Assembly: GCA_028288165.1 (NCBI GenBank) | Contig: JAQBOG010000033.1 | Span: forward strand, 124,001-188,000 | Length of the DNA: 64,000 nt | Direction of reading: 5' to 3' | Source: Sphingobacteriales bacterium | Lineage (GTDB): Bacteria > Bacteroidota > Bacteroidia > Sphingobacteriales > Sphingobacteriaceae | Shown: positions 8,709 through 18,491 of the stretch, piece after piece | How the letters are laid out: the number at the start of each line of letters is the position of its first letter | Position numbering within the stretch: position 1 is the first letter of the stretch | The notes under the pieces: generated by a model | Database searches by the model: none | What the model saw: the letters and a program-made list of their open reading frames with translations, nothing else | What the model was told of the DNA's origin: nothing | Translations under genes and position numbers: made by a program

Positions 8709-9855
8709 TTTTTAAAATAATCTTTGTTCCTATTAGATAGTGCAACAAAATTTGAAATATAAATACCAGATTAGAAAAGAAATCAACAAAGACTGAAAAT
8801 AATATATTGTGAAGTATAACAACTAGAATAAATACCCATTTAATATTAACAGTTTTTAGCTTAGTTTTGAAGTAGATAAGACTAAAAATGGTTCCTAAAA
8901 TAAAATAAAATAAGATTGAGCCCCAATAACCAAAAGCTCCTAAATAATTAGGGAACATGCTCGAAACATTTAAATATTCATAAACGAGTTTAAAGTCGAA
9001 TTCCGCTTCAGATGAAAAAATCTTGCCTCTTATGAAAGATGGAAAGATTGATGCAAGGATATACGCCAAATTGAAGTTGAAAGATGGAAAACTGCTTATA
9101 TTAAAGTTAACGTTATTAAGTGGGGATGTGACGTAAATATATACCCACAGGAAGCCTGATGGAAGGAAAGAAGGATAATCTGGAGATGGTTGTGCTAGGT
9201 TTATAAATGATTCCGCATTGCCTGAACGCAAATCTCCAACTAAACCAAATAAGTAAACTACTAATAATGCAGAAAAAGTAACTATTAGGATGGTCTTAGT
9301 TTTTAATTTATTGAGCACAATATAAATAAGTGCTGCTTGAACAGTCATACTCATAAATACCTGACGTGTTACAAGCATAATGGGCCAGCATAAGCATAGT
9401 AGGAACAAAAACAAATATTTTCTATCTTTTCTTGTTAAGTATAGATAGATACAATAGTTTGCAATAGTAATAATCATAGCATTTAACAGCCCATGCAAAC
9501 TAGGTATACCCCATTCTGTATAAGCACCAGACCCTATTCCCATTAAAGAGAGTAATGGCAAACTTCTAAAGTAAGCAATCTCAATACAGGTAAGAAATAG
9601 CCAGAGCCAGAAAACTAACTTTAGAGTTTTATGTACTCTGTCACTAATAAAATATGTTGTTATTACATTCTTTTTATTTATTAGAACATTTACAAACAAA
9701 TAGGATAACCCAAATGAAAGGCAGCTTAAAGCAACATACGCAACGGTGCTTGCAGTTAAAACGGTTAATATAAAACTATACTGCATAGAATATAATAACA
9801 AAACAAAAAGCCAGGTTGATATAAAAAGGGTAACGGGATTATGTAGTTTAAACAT
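8695..9855 (-). CDS. wzy: Wzy-like O-antigen polymerase
   Basis: Polytopic membrane protein of 386 residues with about 10-12 helices and one long extramembrane loop (roughly residues 205-290, containing SFPSFNF and a basic/aromatic segment). That layout, and its place among Wzx, Wzz and transferases, identifies the block polymerase that joins repeat units in the periplasm. Wzy proteins share almost no sequence, so the call rests on topology and context. It is the only polymerase candidate in this operon. Confidence 0.75.
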   Translation of the reverse strand: MFKLHNPVTLFISTWLFVLLLYSMQYSFILTVLTASTVAYVALSCLSFGLSYLFVNVLINKKNVITTYFISDRVHKTLKLVFWLWLFLTCIEIAYFRSLPLLSLMGIGSGAYTEWGIPSLHGLLNAMIITIANYCIYLYLTRKDRKYLFLFLLCLCWPIMLVTRQVFMSMTVQAALIYIVLNKLKTKTILIVTFSALLVVYLFGLVGDLRSGNAESFINLAQPSPDYPSFLPSGFLWVYIYVTSPLNNVNFNISSFPSFNFNLAYILASIFPSFIRGKIFSSEAEFDFKLVYEYLNVSSMFPNYLGAFGYWGSILFYFILGTIFSLIYFKTKLKTVNIKWVFILVVILHNILFSVFVDFFSNLVFIFQILLHYLIGTKIILKNDKI

Positions 9856-9930
9856 TTTGGAAAATCATATATCTCATTCCTCTGAGAGCTTTATCATAAA
9901 GTTGTCTAATAGTTATTATTAATAGATAAA

Positions 9931-11064
9931 CTATTCATTCCACACAACTCTTTTTACGTAATCTACATAACTTAAGATAATACGCACTACCTTATCAGAA
10001 ACGTTTGGAATACTATAATCGGGCACTTCTCTAAATGTTCTTATTTCTCTATTTAAATAGGACAATTGGAGTAAGCCTTGCAAAATACGATCTGGGTTTA
10101 GCCCTACCATCATGACAGATGCTTCTTCCATGGCTTCCGGGCGCTCATGTGCATCACGGATATTTAATGCAGGAAAGTTCAATATGGAAGACTCTTCTGA
10201 TATGGTGCCACTATCTGATAAAACTGCAAAAGATTTCATTTGTAAAGAATTGTAGTCAATGAATCCCATAGGTTTCAGAAATTGTATTTCTGGCCTTACA
10301 CTAAAGTTTTTAGATTCAATCATCTTTCGGGTACGCGGGTGAGTACTAACAATGATAGGAAATCCAAATTTTTCAGCGATTAGATTTAAACTTTCAATAA
10401 ATCCTATGAAGTTCTTGTCGCTGTTTATATTTTCCTCTCTATGGGATGAAACAACAAAATACTCATGCTCTTTAAGTTCTAATTTTTCTAATATAGTTGA
10501 ACCCTCAATGGCTGGTAGATAATGATTTAAAACCTCGTACATGGGTGAACCAGTTTTTATTATGCGATCAGCTGATAAACCTTCTCGTAAAAGATATTCG
10601 CGTGCGATACTGCTATATGTTAGATTTATATCCGAGATATGATCAACAATTTTTCGGTTGGTCTCTTCAGGCACACGTTGATCGAAGCAGCGATTTCCAG
10701 CTTCCATATGGAATATAGGGATATGTCTTTTTTTTGCTGGAATGGCGCATAGACAAGAATTAGTGTCTCCTAAAACCAAAAAAGCATCAGGCTTTTCACT
10801 TTCTAACAGCGGGTCTATTTTAATTAAAATCTGCCCAATAGTTTCCGTAGCCGTTTTACCTGCAGCATCAAGAAAAAAATCCGGTTTACGAATTTTTAAC
10901 TCTTCAAAAAATATTTGATTTAACTCATAATCATAATTCTGTCCAGTATGAACGAGTATATGTTCAATTGCATGTGATTCGTCCAACCTAGCCATTACAC
11001 GGGACAAACGGATAATTTCCGGCCGTGTACCCACTACAGTCATTACTTTGAGTTTCGATCTCAT
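9931..11064 (-). CDS. capG: CapG/WbjD/FnlC-type UDP-HexNAc 2-epimerase
   Basis: Non-hydrolysing UDP-HexNAc 2-epimerase (GT-B like fold), 377 residues. In the CapE-CapF-CapG pathway this enzyme makes the last step, UDP-L-PneNAc (6-deoxy-talosamine form) to UDP-L-FucNAc. Motifs are VVGTRPEIIRL (10-20), HTGQNYD (39-45), GDTNS (99-103), HMEAGNR (119-125) and PEETNR (132-137). Position directly after the capF-like gene favours the FucNAc enzyme over WecB (ManNAc), which shares the fold. Family certain, substrate inferred from neighbours. Confidence 0.88.
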   Translation of the reverse strand: MRSKLKVMTVVGTRPEIIRLSRVMARLDESHAIEHILVHTGQNYDYELNQIFFEELKIRKPDFFLDAAGKTATETIGQILIKIDPLLESEKPDAFLVLGDTNSCLCAIPAKKRHIPIFHMEAGNRCFDQRVPEETNRKIVDHISDINLTYSSIAREYLLREGLSADRIIKTGSPMYEVLNHYLPAIEGSTILEKLELKEHEYFVVSSHREENINSDKNFIGFIESLNLIAEKFGFPIIVSTHPRTRKMIESKNFSVRPEIQFLKPMGFIDYNSLQMKSFAVLSDSGTISEESSILNFPALNIRDAHERPEAMEEASVMMVGLNPDRILQGLLQLSYLNREIRTFREVPDYSIPNVSDKVVRIILSYVDYVKRVVWNE

Positions 11065-11117
11065 CTTTCTTAATATTGATCTTTAGTTTATTTGATTAAA
11101 TAAAATGTTACCAGTAC

Positions 11118-12236
11118 TTACACAACTTCCATGAAAGTATCAGGATCATTAGCATCAAAAAATTCATTAATCCAAAAATTGGTATATAATTCCTCTTCAC
11201 CAATATTTTTAATATTATGTGTATACCAAATTGGCATATCTACATAAGCCGGTTCATTACCGTCTAAATAAAAATGATGGATTTCGTCTGTTCCAATCTT
11301 ACGTAATTGTATTAATGCTTTGCCCTTGATTACAGCAAACCGCTCAATTTTACGTGTATGATAGTGATTTCCTCTTGTAATGCCAGCAACCGTAGTTGAA
11401 AAGGAGACTTGCCCGCCAATGTTTAAACGAATTACCTCCACAAATGCCCCTCTGGAATCGGTATGTTTGGTAAACTTAATCGGGAAGTGTTCTTTAATAT
11501 TGATATATGACCTAAAGGTATTAAATAAGTTCAATTCAAATATATTTCTCAATTCAGGTATGATCCCAAGATCTTTGTATTGGGCCTTATATGTTTCTAA
11601 GAGCTTTAATATCTCAGACACCTTTCTTTGATCAGTAGACTCTATCTCCAAAAAATCTATCCTGGTTGCACTTCTGATCTCGTTAAGAATAACTTTCACA
11701 AGATCGCCCACATAAATAAGTTTGACACTACTGTCAACTTCTATTTTAGGCTGTTCATCATGAGTTAATTGATGGCAGAAAGTCGCTATAAAAGAGTTAT
11801 AATATGGGTTACCAAAAGGGCCAAATACGTTAGGAATAATTAGTCCCGTAAATTTACCATTTGAAGCTCGAGCCCACTTGATTAACAGTTCCCTCCCCTC
11901 TTTTTTACTTTTACCGTAGGGATTATCTAATTCTTCTTGAGAGGAAGATGAGAATAACACATGTGCCTTACTTTTTGTAAGCACTAATGCAGCAAGCAGC
12001 TTTTTAACTAAACCTATGTTAACATCATAGATGACTCTTGGGTCAGTATGTCTATTTAGTGCTGCTAGGTGAATAATTACGTCGCAGTTGGAAACGAATT
12101 TCGACAACAGTGATTGATCCTCAAAAAATTTAACGCTAAATTCAATCCTCTCAAATTCATTTGGAAAAAGTCCAAAAGTATTATATAAATGCTGACCTAC
12201 AAATCCCGATTGTCCAGTTATTCCTATTTTAATCAT
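11118..12236 (-). CDS. capF: CapF/WbjC/FnlB-type bifunctional SDR-cupin reductase
   Basis: Two-domain enzyme of UDP-L-FucNAc synthesis: C3 epimerisation then C4 reduction of the 4-keto intermediate. The N-terminal SDR domain has GQSGFVG at 8-14 and Tyr107/Lys111 in NPYGKSK. The C-terminal cupin (about 250-372) starts with HTDSRGAFVE and carries a metal-type HYH at 291-293 plus E298. The SDR-cupin fusion at ~370 residues is diagnostic of the CapF family. It lies between the capE- and capG-like genes in pathway order. Confidence 0.93.
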   Translation of the reverse strand: MIKIGITGQSGFVGQHLYNTFGLFPNEFERIEFSVKFFEDQSLLSKFVSNCDVIIHLAALNRHTDPRVIYDVNIGLVKKLLAALVLTKSKAHVLFSSSSQEELDNPYGKSKKEGRELLIKWARASNGKFTGLIIPNVFGPFGNPYYNSFIATFCHQLTHDEQPKIEVDSSVKLIYVGDLVKVILNEIRSATRIDFLEIESTDQRKVSEILKLLETYKAQYKDLGIIPELRNIFELNLFNTFRSYINIKEHFPIKFTKHTDSRGAFVEVIRLNIGGQVSFSTTVAGITRGNHYHTRKIERFAVIKGKALIQLRKIGTDEIHHFYLDGNEPAYVDMPIWYTHNIKNIGEEELYTNFWINEFFDANDPDTFMEVV

Positions 12237-12344
12237 AAACTAGTTTTTAGTCAGCCATACATAATTTCTCTCATTTCCGATTTGTTACAATGTTCCTGAA
12301 TTAGAAAGTTATAGCAGACACATATCTGAGAATTAAATTGTAGC

Positions 12345-13361
12345 CTAATTGCCAAATACTTCTTTTTTTATTAATGGAAGACTTGATAATAATATTTTCA
12401 TTCCATCTACGCCTAATTGCTTGGTGTTATGGGAATGATAATCTTCTATTTTAGAAATATCTATTTCACCTTCAGAAAAATATTGATTATAATTTAAATC
12501 TCGATTATCCGCTGGAATTCTATAGAATTCTCCTAAGTCTTCCGCTTTGGTCATTTCTTCTCTGGTACATAGTGTTTCGTACAATTTCTCGCCATGGCGG
12601 GTTCCAATGACTCTTATATCATTGTTAGCTTTGCACAATTGCAACAGAGCCAAAGCAAGGTCTCCTATAGTTCCCGCAGGAGCCTTATTAACAAACAAAT
12701 CCCCCTGATTGCCGTGCTCGAAGGCAAATAAAACCAATTCAATAGCATCCTCTAAAGACATCAAAAAACGTGTCATATTAGGATCCGTTATTGTTAAGAC
12801 TTGCCCTTCCTTAATTTGTTTTAAAAACAAAGGGATCACAGAACCTCTAGAGGCCATTACATTTCCATAACGAGTTAGACAAATAGTGGTTGTATTATTA
12901 ATTATGTTTCTGGATGCAGCAATGGCTACCTTTTCCATCAATGCTTTTGATATACCCATTGCGTTAATTGGATACGCAGCTTTATCTGTACTTAAACAAA
13001 TCACTTTAGAAACTTTATTAGCAACAGCGGCATCAATTGTATTTTGGGTACCAAAGACATTTGTTTTAGTAGCTTCTATTGGGAAAAATTCGCAGGAAGG
13101 CACTTGCTTTAACGCCGCTGCATGGAAAACATAATCTACTCCATGCATAGCTTTTTCAATACTGTTATAATCCCGAACATCACCTATATAGAACTTAACT
13201 TTGTCGTTATTGAGTCGATTGCGCATATCATCCTGCTTTTTTTCGTCCCTACTGAAAATACGAATTTCCTTAAAGTGATCCGTATGTAAAAACCTATTCA
13301 ATACAGCATTTCCGAAAGAACCTGTGCCACCTGTTATGAGCAGTATTTTATTTTTGAGCAT
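12345..13361 (-). CDS. capE: CapE/WbjB/FnlA-type UDP-GlcNAc 4,6-dehydratase/5-epimerase
   Basis: First enzyme of UDP-L-FucNAc synthesis: inverting 4,6-dehydration of UDP-GlcNAc. It is an SDR of 338 residues with GGTGSFG at 11-17, SRDEKKQDDMR at 37-47 and LSTDKAAYP at 123-131. The usual catalytic Tyr of YxxxK is replaced by Met135 (NAMGISK, Lys139), the known hallmark of the CapE group. About 108 nt separate it from capF; no terminator is seen there. Confidence 0.93.
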   Translation of the reverse strand: MLKNKILLITGGTGSFGNAVLNRFLHTDHFKEIRIFSRDEKKQDDMRNRLNNDKVKFYIGDVRDYNSIEKAMHGVDYVFHAAALKQVPSCEFFPIEATKTNVFGTQNTIDAAVANKVSKVICLSTDKAAYPINAMGISKALMEKVAIAASRNIINNTTTICLTRYGNVMASRGSVIPLFLKQIKEGQVLTITDPNMTRFLMSLEDAIELVLFAFEHGNQGDLFVNKAPAGTIGDLALALLQLCKANNDIRVIGTRHGEKLYETLCTREEMTKAEDLGEFYRIPADNRDLNYNQYFSEGEIDISKIEDYHSHNTKQLGVDGMKILLSSLPLIKKEVFGN

Positions 13362-13401
13362 ATTAAATATATGATTGTCTGTAAAATTTAACTATATACA
13401 G

Positions 13402-14724
13402 TTAATTCTGCAAATAAGTTAAATATTTATCTTTCACTGTTTCTAAGAAGTAATCATTGAGAAGTAACTGTAGCTGTTTGGAGTTAATCTCTTCTTTATT
13501 TGATAGAAATCTGAAAACTTCTTCAACAACTGTTGCCTCAAGCAAATTATTTGGGTAAATGTTAATCTTTAAAGGGTAATTTTTTAGTAAAGAAGCGGAA
13601 GTATCGTTCATTATGGAACAAATATTAATAATATGCTTTCCCGAATACATGTACTCTATAACCTTACTGGGCTCTTGAAATTCATTATCGTTGCCAATAT
13701 TAATTAAAGCATCAGCATCCCTTATTACATCATTTACTTTATCTCTGTTAATTTTTCCATGTAAAAAGATAGATTTACCTATTTCATGCGAATATTCATT
13801 AAAATCATTTGGATTAGAATTTATATCTCCATAGAAATGAAGTTCCAATTGATGATTTATTTTCTCTGTAATAAGTCTATTAAACAAAAACAATAAGTTT
13901 TTAGGTGTCCTTACATTTTCTATTAAACTACCTAAAAACACGAGTCTAAATTTACAAGAACCTTCTGGAACTTTATTAAAGTTGAATTTGGTTGGAATGA
14001 AAAGGTTGTTATTTACGTGCATCTTCTTTTCAACTTCAGGAAAATAGCTAATGTATTTATCTTTGATCTTATCTGTTAAAACCGATAAACTATCTGCCCT
14101 ACCAAATACTTTCTTTTCCATTAGTATATTAAGCTTTGCATAAAGCTTTTTGTTATTTACTGCATCATGGTAACAAAAAGGATCAATTGTATCTGCTAAC
14201 CAGAATACATTGGGGAACTCCTTTTTTAACTTAAAACCAATTAAATGACCGGTAAAGGGCCAAGAAACAGTTATAATCTTATTTATTCCTTCGTTTTTAA
14301 TTATTCTCCTCGCTTGGGAAAGAGTTGAAAAATACCATAAAACAGCGAAATCAGGCCAATATACTTTAGCCCAGGTTCTATCATATATGCTTCTTATTAT
14401 TGTAGTAAAACTAATTGAGGAAACGGTCTTTTTCTGCTGAGGAACTTTTGTGGTACTTTTCTTTTTGAAATGGTGTTTTAAAGAACCAATGAACCACTCA
14501 TTTGTACGATAAATTTTGATCCCATTAATTTCCTCATATTTAGCCGTTCCAAGTTTTCTATTTGATAAAACGAAAACCTGTATCCCTTCAGCACTCCAAG
14601 CCTTTAATACATTAAACCAACGAAATGTATTTGGTGTAGTATCAGGATAAAAATCATAGCTTATCAGTAACACTTTTAACGGTTCTTCAACTTTCAAAAC
14701 TTCATTTATTAATTTTAGTTGCAA
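13402..14724 (-). CDS. GT4-like glycosyltransferase
   Basis: GT-B fold transferase of 440 residues. The N-terminus (VLLISYDFYPDTTPNTFRW) matches the GT4 N-terminal domain. The C-terminal half contains FLGSLIENVRTPKNL (around 285) and an EPSKVIEYMYSGK segment (around 367), which is the donor-binding E(x7)E region. An insertion-like basic stretch around 85-105 is variable. By position upstream of capE it may transfer L-FucNAc (WbuB-like role), which is inference. Overlaps the upstream GT4 gene by 10 nt. Confidence 0.83.
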   Translation of the reverse strand: MQLKLINEVLKVEEPLKVLLISYDFYPDTTPNTFRWFNVLKAWSAEGIQVFVLSNRKLGTAKYEEINGIKIYRTNEWFIGSLKHHFKKKSTTKVPQQKKTVSSISFTTIIRSIYDRTWAKVYWPDFAVLWYFSTLSQARRIIKNEGINKIITVSWPFTGHLIGFKLKKEFPNVFWLADTIDPFCYHDAVNNKKLYAKLNILMEKKVFGRADSLSVLTDKIKDKYISYFPEVEKKMHVNNNLFIPTKFNFNKVPEGSCKFRLVFLGSLIENVRTPKNLLFLFNRLITEKINHQLELHFYGDINSNPNDFNEYSHEIGKSIFLHGKINRDKVNDVIRDADALINIGNDNEFQEPSKVIEYMYSGKHIINICSIMNDTSASLLKNYPLKINIYPNNLLEATVVEEVFRFLSNKEEINSKQLQLLLNDYFLETVKDKYLTYLQN

Positions 14725-15971
14725 ATCTTCTTATAAATCGCGATTGTTTTATTCAGATTAATGTCCCGATTATGCCTTTCTTCAGCAAGTTCAATTCCTC
14801 TATTTGAAAGACATTGCGCAAATTCATCATTATTGAATACCTTACGTATGCACTCAGCCAACATTTCTACTTCCTCGAATCGATATAACAATCCGGTTTC
14901 CCCATGCTTTACCATATCAGGAATCCCTCCAACATATGCGGCTATTGTGGGAACCCCTAATAATTGTGCCTCACCTAAAGAATTTGGGCTATTTTCAATA
15001 CTTGATGGACAAATAAATAAATGGGCATTTTTATACTCAATCACCATTTGCTCCTCAGAAAGGGGTCCTGTAAATTCAAGATGTTCCTTCAGCTCCAACT
15101 GTCTTATTAATTTTCGAATGTAAGAGCCGTAGCCACTAAGCTTTATTCTTTCCCGCCAGTTACCCCTCTTAGTAATACTATCACCAGCAATCCTTACATT
15201 TATTAAAGGGAACTCCTTTTTTAGCAAAGCCACTGCCCTCATAACTTGATGCAATCCTTTAATTGGATATACTGCTTGGCTTAAAAAAATGGTGTAATTA
15301 ATTTTAGAGCCGATCGACCATTTATCTGATTTATAAAATGAATCACGTAAAGATTCATTACAAAAATGATACATAGTATTTGGTTCGATTGCTTTTGAAT
15401 GTATTAAGTCCCAACTTGTTCTACCGATTACGTGATTCGCCTTGCGGATATACTCCTTTTCAAATTCACCTCGCCTCTCAAAATCATTTTTTTCTTGAAA
15501 TATCGTTCTTTGACGAACAATATCTCTAAATGTTATATTTTTTAAAATACTTGTATTTTTTATTCCGGCATAATAATATCTAGCGCAAACACTTACTAAT
15601 CCCTGAATTGAAATAACGTAGTTCAGTGAAGGGCATTCCCGCATACAACTTAAACCATGCGGGTATTCTGTGCCATGTATATGAACTATATCAGGATTAA
15701 TTTCCTCACAAACTAATTTCCAATAATGCTTTAACTTATTACTGTACTTATAAGGAGACGAGGATGGAATTAAATGATAAGCAATGTTATTAATGTTTAA
15801 AACTTTATATTCTTTTCCAGAGTAAATAGTTGCAACAGAAAGGTGAAAATCAGGATCTATAGACAATTGGTTTGCCAGGCCATACATCCATCCGCCACTA
15901 ACGGGAGCAGGCAATTTTAATGCTCTGCTTGGATCTGGAAAAACAGTATTGGTAATCCAAAGCACTTTCAT
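14715..15971 (-). CDS. GT4 family glycosyltransferase
   Basis: Retaining GT-B transferase of 418 residues. The N-terminal domain opens with VLWITNTVFPDPSRAL and a glycine-rich SGGWMYGLA loop. The C-terminal domain has FTGPLSEEQM, then ENSPNSLGEAQLLGVP, carrying the E(x7)E motif, and GGIPDMVKHGETGLL. All canonical GT4 parts are present, so an active enzyme is expected. The sugar is unknown. The 143-nt gap upstream (15972-16114) is AT-rich with no clear gene. Confidence 0.9.
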   Translation of the reverse strand: MKVLWITNTVFPDPSRALKLPAPVSGGWMYGLANQLSIDPDFHLSVATIYSGKEYKVLNINNIAYHLIPSSSPYKYSNKLKHYWKLVCEEINPDIVHIHGTEYPHGLSCMRECPSLNYVISIQGLVSVCARYYYAGIKNTSILKNITFRDIVRQRTIFQEKNDFERRGEFEKEYIRKANHVIGRTSWDLIHSKAIEPNTMYHFCNESLRDSFYKSDKWSIGSKINYTIFLSQAVYPIKGLHQVMRAVALLKKEFPLINVRIAGDSITKRGNWRERIKLSGYGSYIRKLIRQLELKEHLEFTGPLSEEQMVIEYKNAHLFICPSSIENSPNSLGEAQLLGVPTIAAYVGGIPDMVKHGETGLLYRFEEVEMLAECIRKVFNNDEFAQCLSNRGIELAEERHNRDINLNKTIAIYKKICN

Positions 15972-16114
15972 ATTAATATATTATTCAATTAATTAGTTCG
16001 AATTATTGACTTGAATTATACTCATGTCTTTTTATAAACAGTATTATAACAATGATCCATTTATATCCCTTTATGAAATTATTATCCTTATAGAAGTATG
16101 GAAATTTATACAAA

Positions 16115-17068
16115 TTATGTTTTCCATTCAGATAATTTTAAAGGGTGGATATACAATGTATGTTCAGGGAAGTTTTCGTAAAGGCAGGAAAGCGAGCTGT
16201 TGTATTTTTCTTTAAATAACGTCACGTCATCTGAATTCCAGTATGTTATACCTTTTAAATTTAAATCTATCTCCGAAATAATCGAATCAACTGAAAATGC
16301 CAAGGCCGTAGGCAAGGCAATTTCTACAAACAAATTTAATGCTGAGAAAATACCGCAATATCTAATAAAAGGCACTATATTTTGATGTGGAATAATTATA
16401 ATATCAGAATAAGACCCAATTACAGGATATGGAATTTTTTTATTAATATTTTTGATATCGTAAATCAATTCAATTAAACTATACTCGGGTTTATTTCGAA
16501 ATAATCTATCAAATATACTTTTCCATATTTTATTACTATAAAACATTTTGTAAGGCATGACAGCCGAAAATTCGAATCCATGATTTTTAAGCAACGTTAA
16601 AGCTTGGTCGTAACTAGGCAAAAACTTAGAAACTTCAATGCCTCTTTGGTTTAACTTAAAGTTAAAAGCACTTCTAGTCCATGCCCAATATGGAGCTAAG
16701 GGTCGACAGGGACTCGTTACATTGGGGTCATTCAAAAGAAAAGGCCCAGGTATAAAAGCAGTTTCCTTGTTTAGTTTAAAAAATGTTGAATAGTTGTTTT
16801 GATCAATTTGGGGATTAAGCAAAAGATCATCTCCAATTATTATATAGTGATCGTATTTTTCTGACTTAACTACTTCTAATGCTGTAGCAATATATCCCTG
16901 AAAGTAAAACGAGTTTCCATGTACATTTATTACATTTTTTTTTCTTCCCTTATAAAAAGGCATAATAAAGAAAAGATTGTCAAATCTAGCTGAATAAATG
17001 TTTTCCAGAAGCGGCAAGTTTGCTTCATAATTGTGATTGAACAGTATCAACAAAGCAACCTTACTCAT
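16115..17068 (-). CDS. Unrecognised protein in glycan locus, possible GT-A-like transferase
   Basis: Protein of 317 residues that I do not recognise as a named family. It starts with a beta strand (SKVALLILFNHNYE) and has IIIGDDLLLNP at about 77-87, an acidic motif after a hydrophobic strand like the DXD of GT-A enzymes. Later segments include APYWAWTRSAFNF and a moderately hydrophobic stretch near 228-250. There is no signal peptide. It ends the flippase gene with a 4-nt ATGA overlap, so it belongs to the operon. A glycosyltransferase or glycan-modifying role is a guess from context. Confidence 0.7.
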   Translation of the reverse strand: MSKVALLILFNHNYEANLPLLENIYSARFDNLFFIMPFYKGRKKNVINVHGNSFYFQGYIATALEVVKSEKYDHYIIIGDDLLLNPQIDQNNYSTFFKLNKETAFIPGPFLLNDPNVTSPCRPLAPYWAWTRSAFNFKLNQRGIEVSKFLPSYDQALTLLKNHGFEFSAVMPYKMFYSNKIWKSIFDRLFRNKPEYSLIELIYDIKNINKKIPYPVIGSYSDIIIIPHQNIVPFIRYCGIFSALNLFVEIALPTALAFSVDSIISEIDLNLKGITYWNSDDVTLFKEKYNSSLSCLYENFPEHTLYIHPLKLSEWKT

Positions 17069-18486
17069 ATGCTAAACTTTAATAAAATATTAACGAAAGA
17101 ATTTTTAAAAACAAAAATTTGAAGGAGTAAAAATGACATTAAATAGGCACCCAATACAATAAAGAGCTGCATCATTTCAGTACAACAGCCTTTGCTTATA
17201 AAGAAAAACAGAATGCCAATTAATAAACTCAAAAAAATGTGTACCAATAGCATATAATCAATTGAAACACTTATATGCTTTCGAGCTACAAGGAAAACAT
17301 ATACAAATACCGAAACTTCGGCTGCTATACAAGCAATAGCGGCCCCCAAGAAGCTGAAATAGGGTATTAAGAAGATATTTAAAGACAAACTCACAATCAA
17401 TCCAACTATTGTAGCGTGTAGAATTTTATTTTCCATCCCCATCGGCATAAGAAATTGTGTTCCTAAAACGTTACAGCAACCTATAATAAACGGTGCAAAC
17501 GACAAAACCCTCAAACTATCGACCGAATTAATATATTTTTCGCTAGAAATCAAGATTAAGATCTCATGGGCAAAAACGAAACAGAAAAAAGAAAAAGGTA
17601 TAGTTAGTAAAAACACCAAGCTAAACGACTTATTTAACAATAAAGCTATAGATTTAACATCTTTGATTTTGACTAGACTTGCAATTCTTGGAATTATTAC
17701 TATTCCTAAACCAGAAACTACCATCCAATACATTTTAACTAATTTAAGGGGTATATTATAGTAGCTAACACTTAAAGCATTTGTGTATAAACCTAGAATA
17801 ATAGTATCTAACACCGTGTAAACACTAACAGCGATATTAATACTAAACAGTAAGAGGAGTGGTTTAAAATGTTGTTTAAAATTAAGCGGCAAAATAAACT
17901 TAGTGTGAAAATTTCTAAAGTAATTTGTGATATTAACAACAGAATTTAAGACTAGCAAACCAACGACAATTAAATAATATATGAAATGATCAGTTGCTGA
18001 TTTAATGAATAATACAATACAAAAGACACTTATTACTCTTAAAATTAGGGCTCGAACTGTTATAAACGAAAAGTTTTCCAAGCCCTGATAAAACCATTCA
18101 ATCATGAAAGCATTAAATACAATACAAATGCAACCTAAAATTATTAAATCAAAATTTCCGTTTAATGATGGAACCAAAAAGTATAAAACACAAAAAACTA
18201 CGCTAAAGAGCAAGGCGAGAACTAATTGTATACTTATTAATTCAACTACCAAAGTCGATCGTTTTGAAGGACTATTCCTTAGTTTAGATACCTCCCTTAT
18301 ACCATAAAAAGGAATACCTAATGAAGAAATAATAATAAAGTATTGTGTGAAAGCATCTACGAAAAAAACTCTTCCTATACTATCGTTTGATAAAACACGA
18401 GTAATAAAAGGGAATGTAATTAATGGAAAAAGTAATGATGAAGAGGTTAGCAAGAAGTTACTAACTAAATTTTTTTTAATGCTCAT
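17065..18486 (-). CDS. wzx: Wzx-type oligosaccharide flippase (second copy)
   Basis: PST/MOP superfamily flippase of 473 residues, about 12-14 membrane helices. It shares the N-terminal pattern of the 3517-4962 protein (LLTSSSLLFPLITFPF, then SLGIPFYGIREVSKL), so the two are paralogues, but the sequences have clearly diverged. It is followed by the unrecognised 317-residue protein with a 4-nt overlap and preceded by the flavoprotein gene (5 nt gap). The region is very AT-rich. Confidence 0.87.
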   Translation of the reverse strand: MSIKKNLVSNFLLTSSSLLFPLITFPFITRVLSNDSIGRVFFVDAFTQYFIIISSLGIPFYGIREVSKLRNSPSKRSTLVVELISIQLVLALLFSVVFCVLYFLVPSLNGNFDLIILGCICIVFNAFMIEWFYQGLENFSFITVRALILRVISVFCIVLFIKSATDHFIYYLIVVGLLVLNSVVNITNYFRNFHTKFILPLNFKQHFKPLLLLFSINIAVSVYTVLDTIILGLYTNALSVSYYNIPLKLVKMYWMVVSGLGIVIIPRIASLVKIKDVKSIALLLNKSFSLVFLLTIPFSFFCFVFAHEILILISSEKYINSVDSLRVLSFAPFIIGCCNVLGTQFLMPMGMENKILHATIVGLIVSLSLNIFLIPYFSFLGAAIACIAAEVSVFVYVFLVARKHISVSIDYMLLVHIFLSLLIGILFFFISKGCCTEMMQLFIVLGAYLMSFLLLQIFVFKNSFVNILLKFSI

Positions 18487-18491
18487 GTTAT

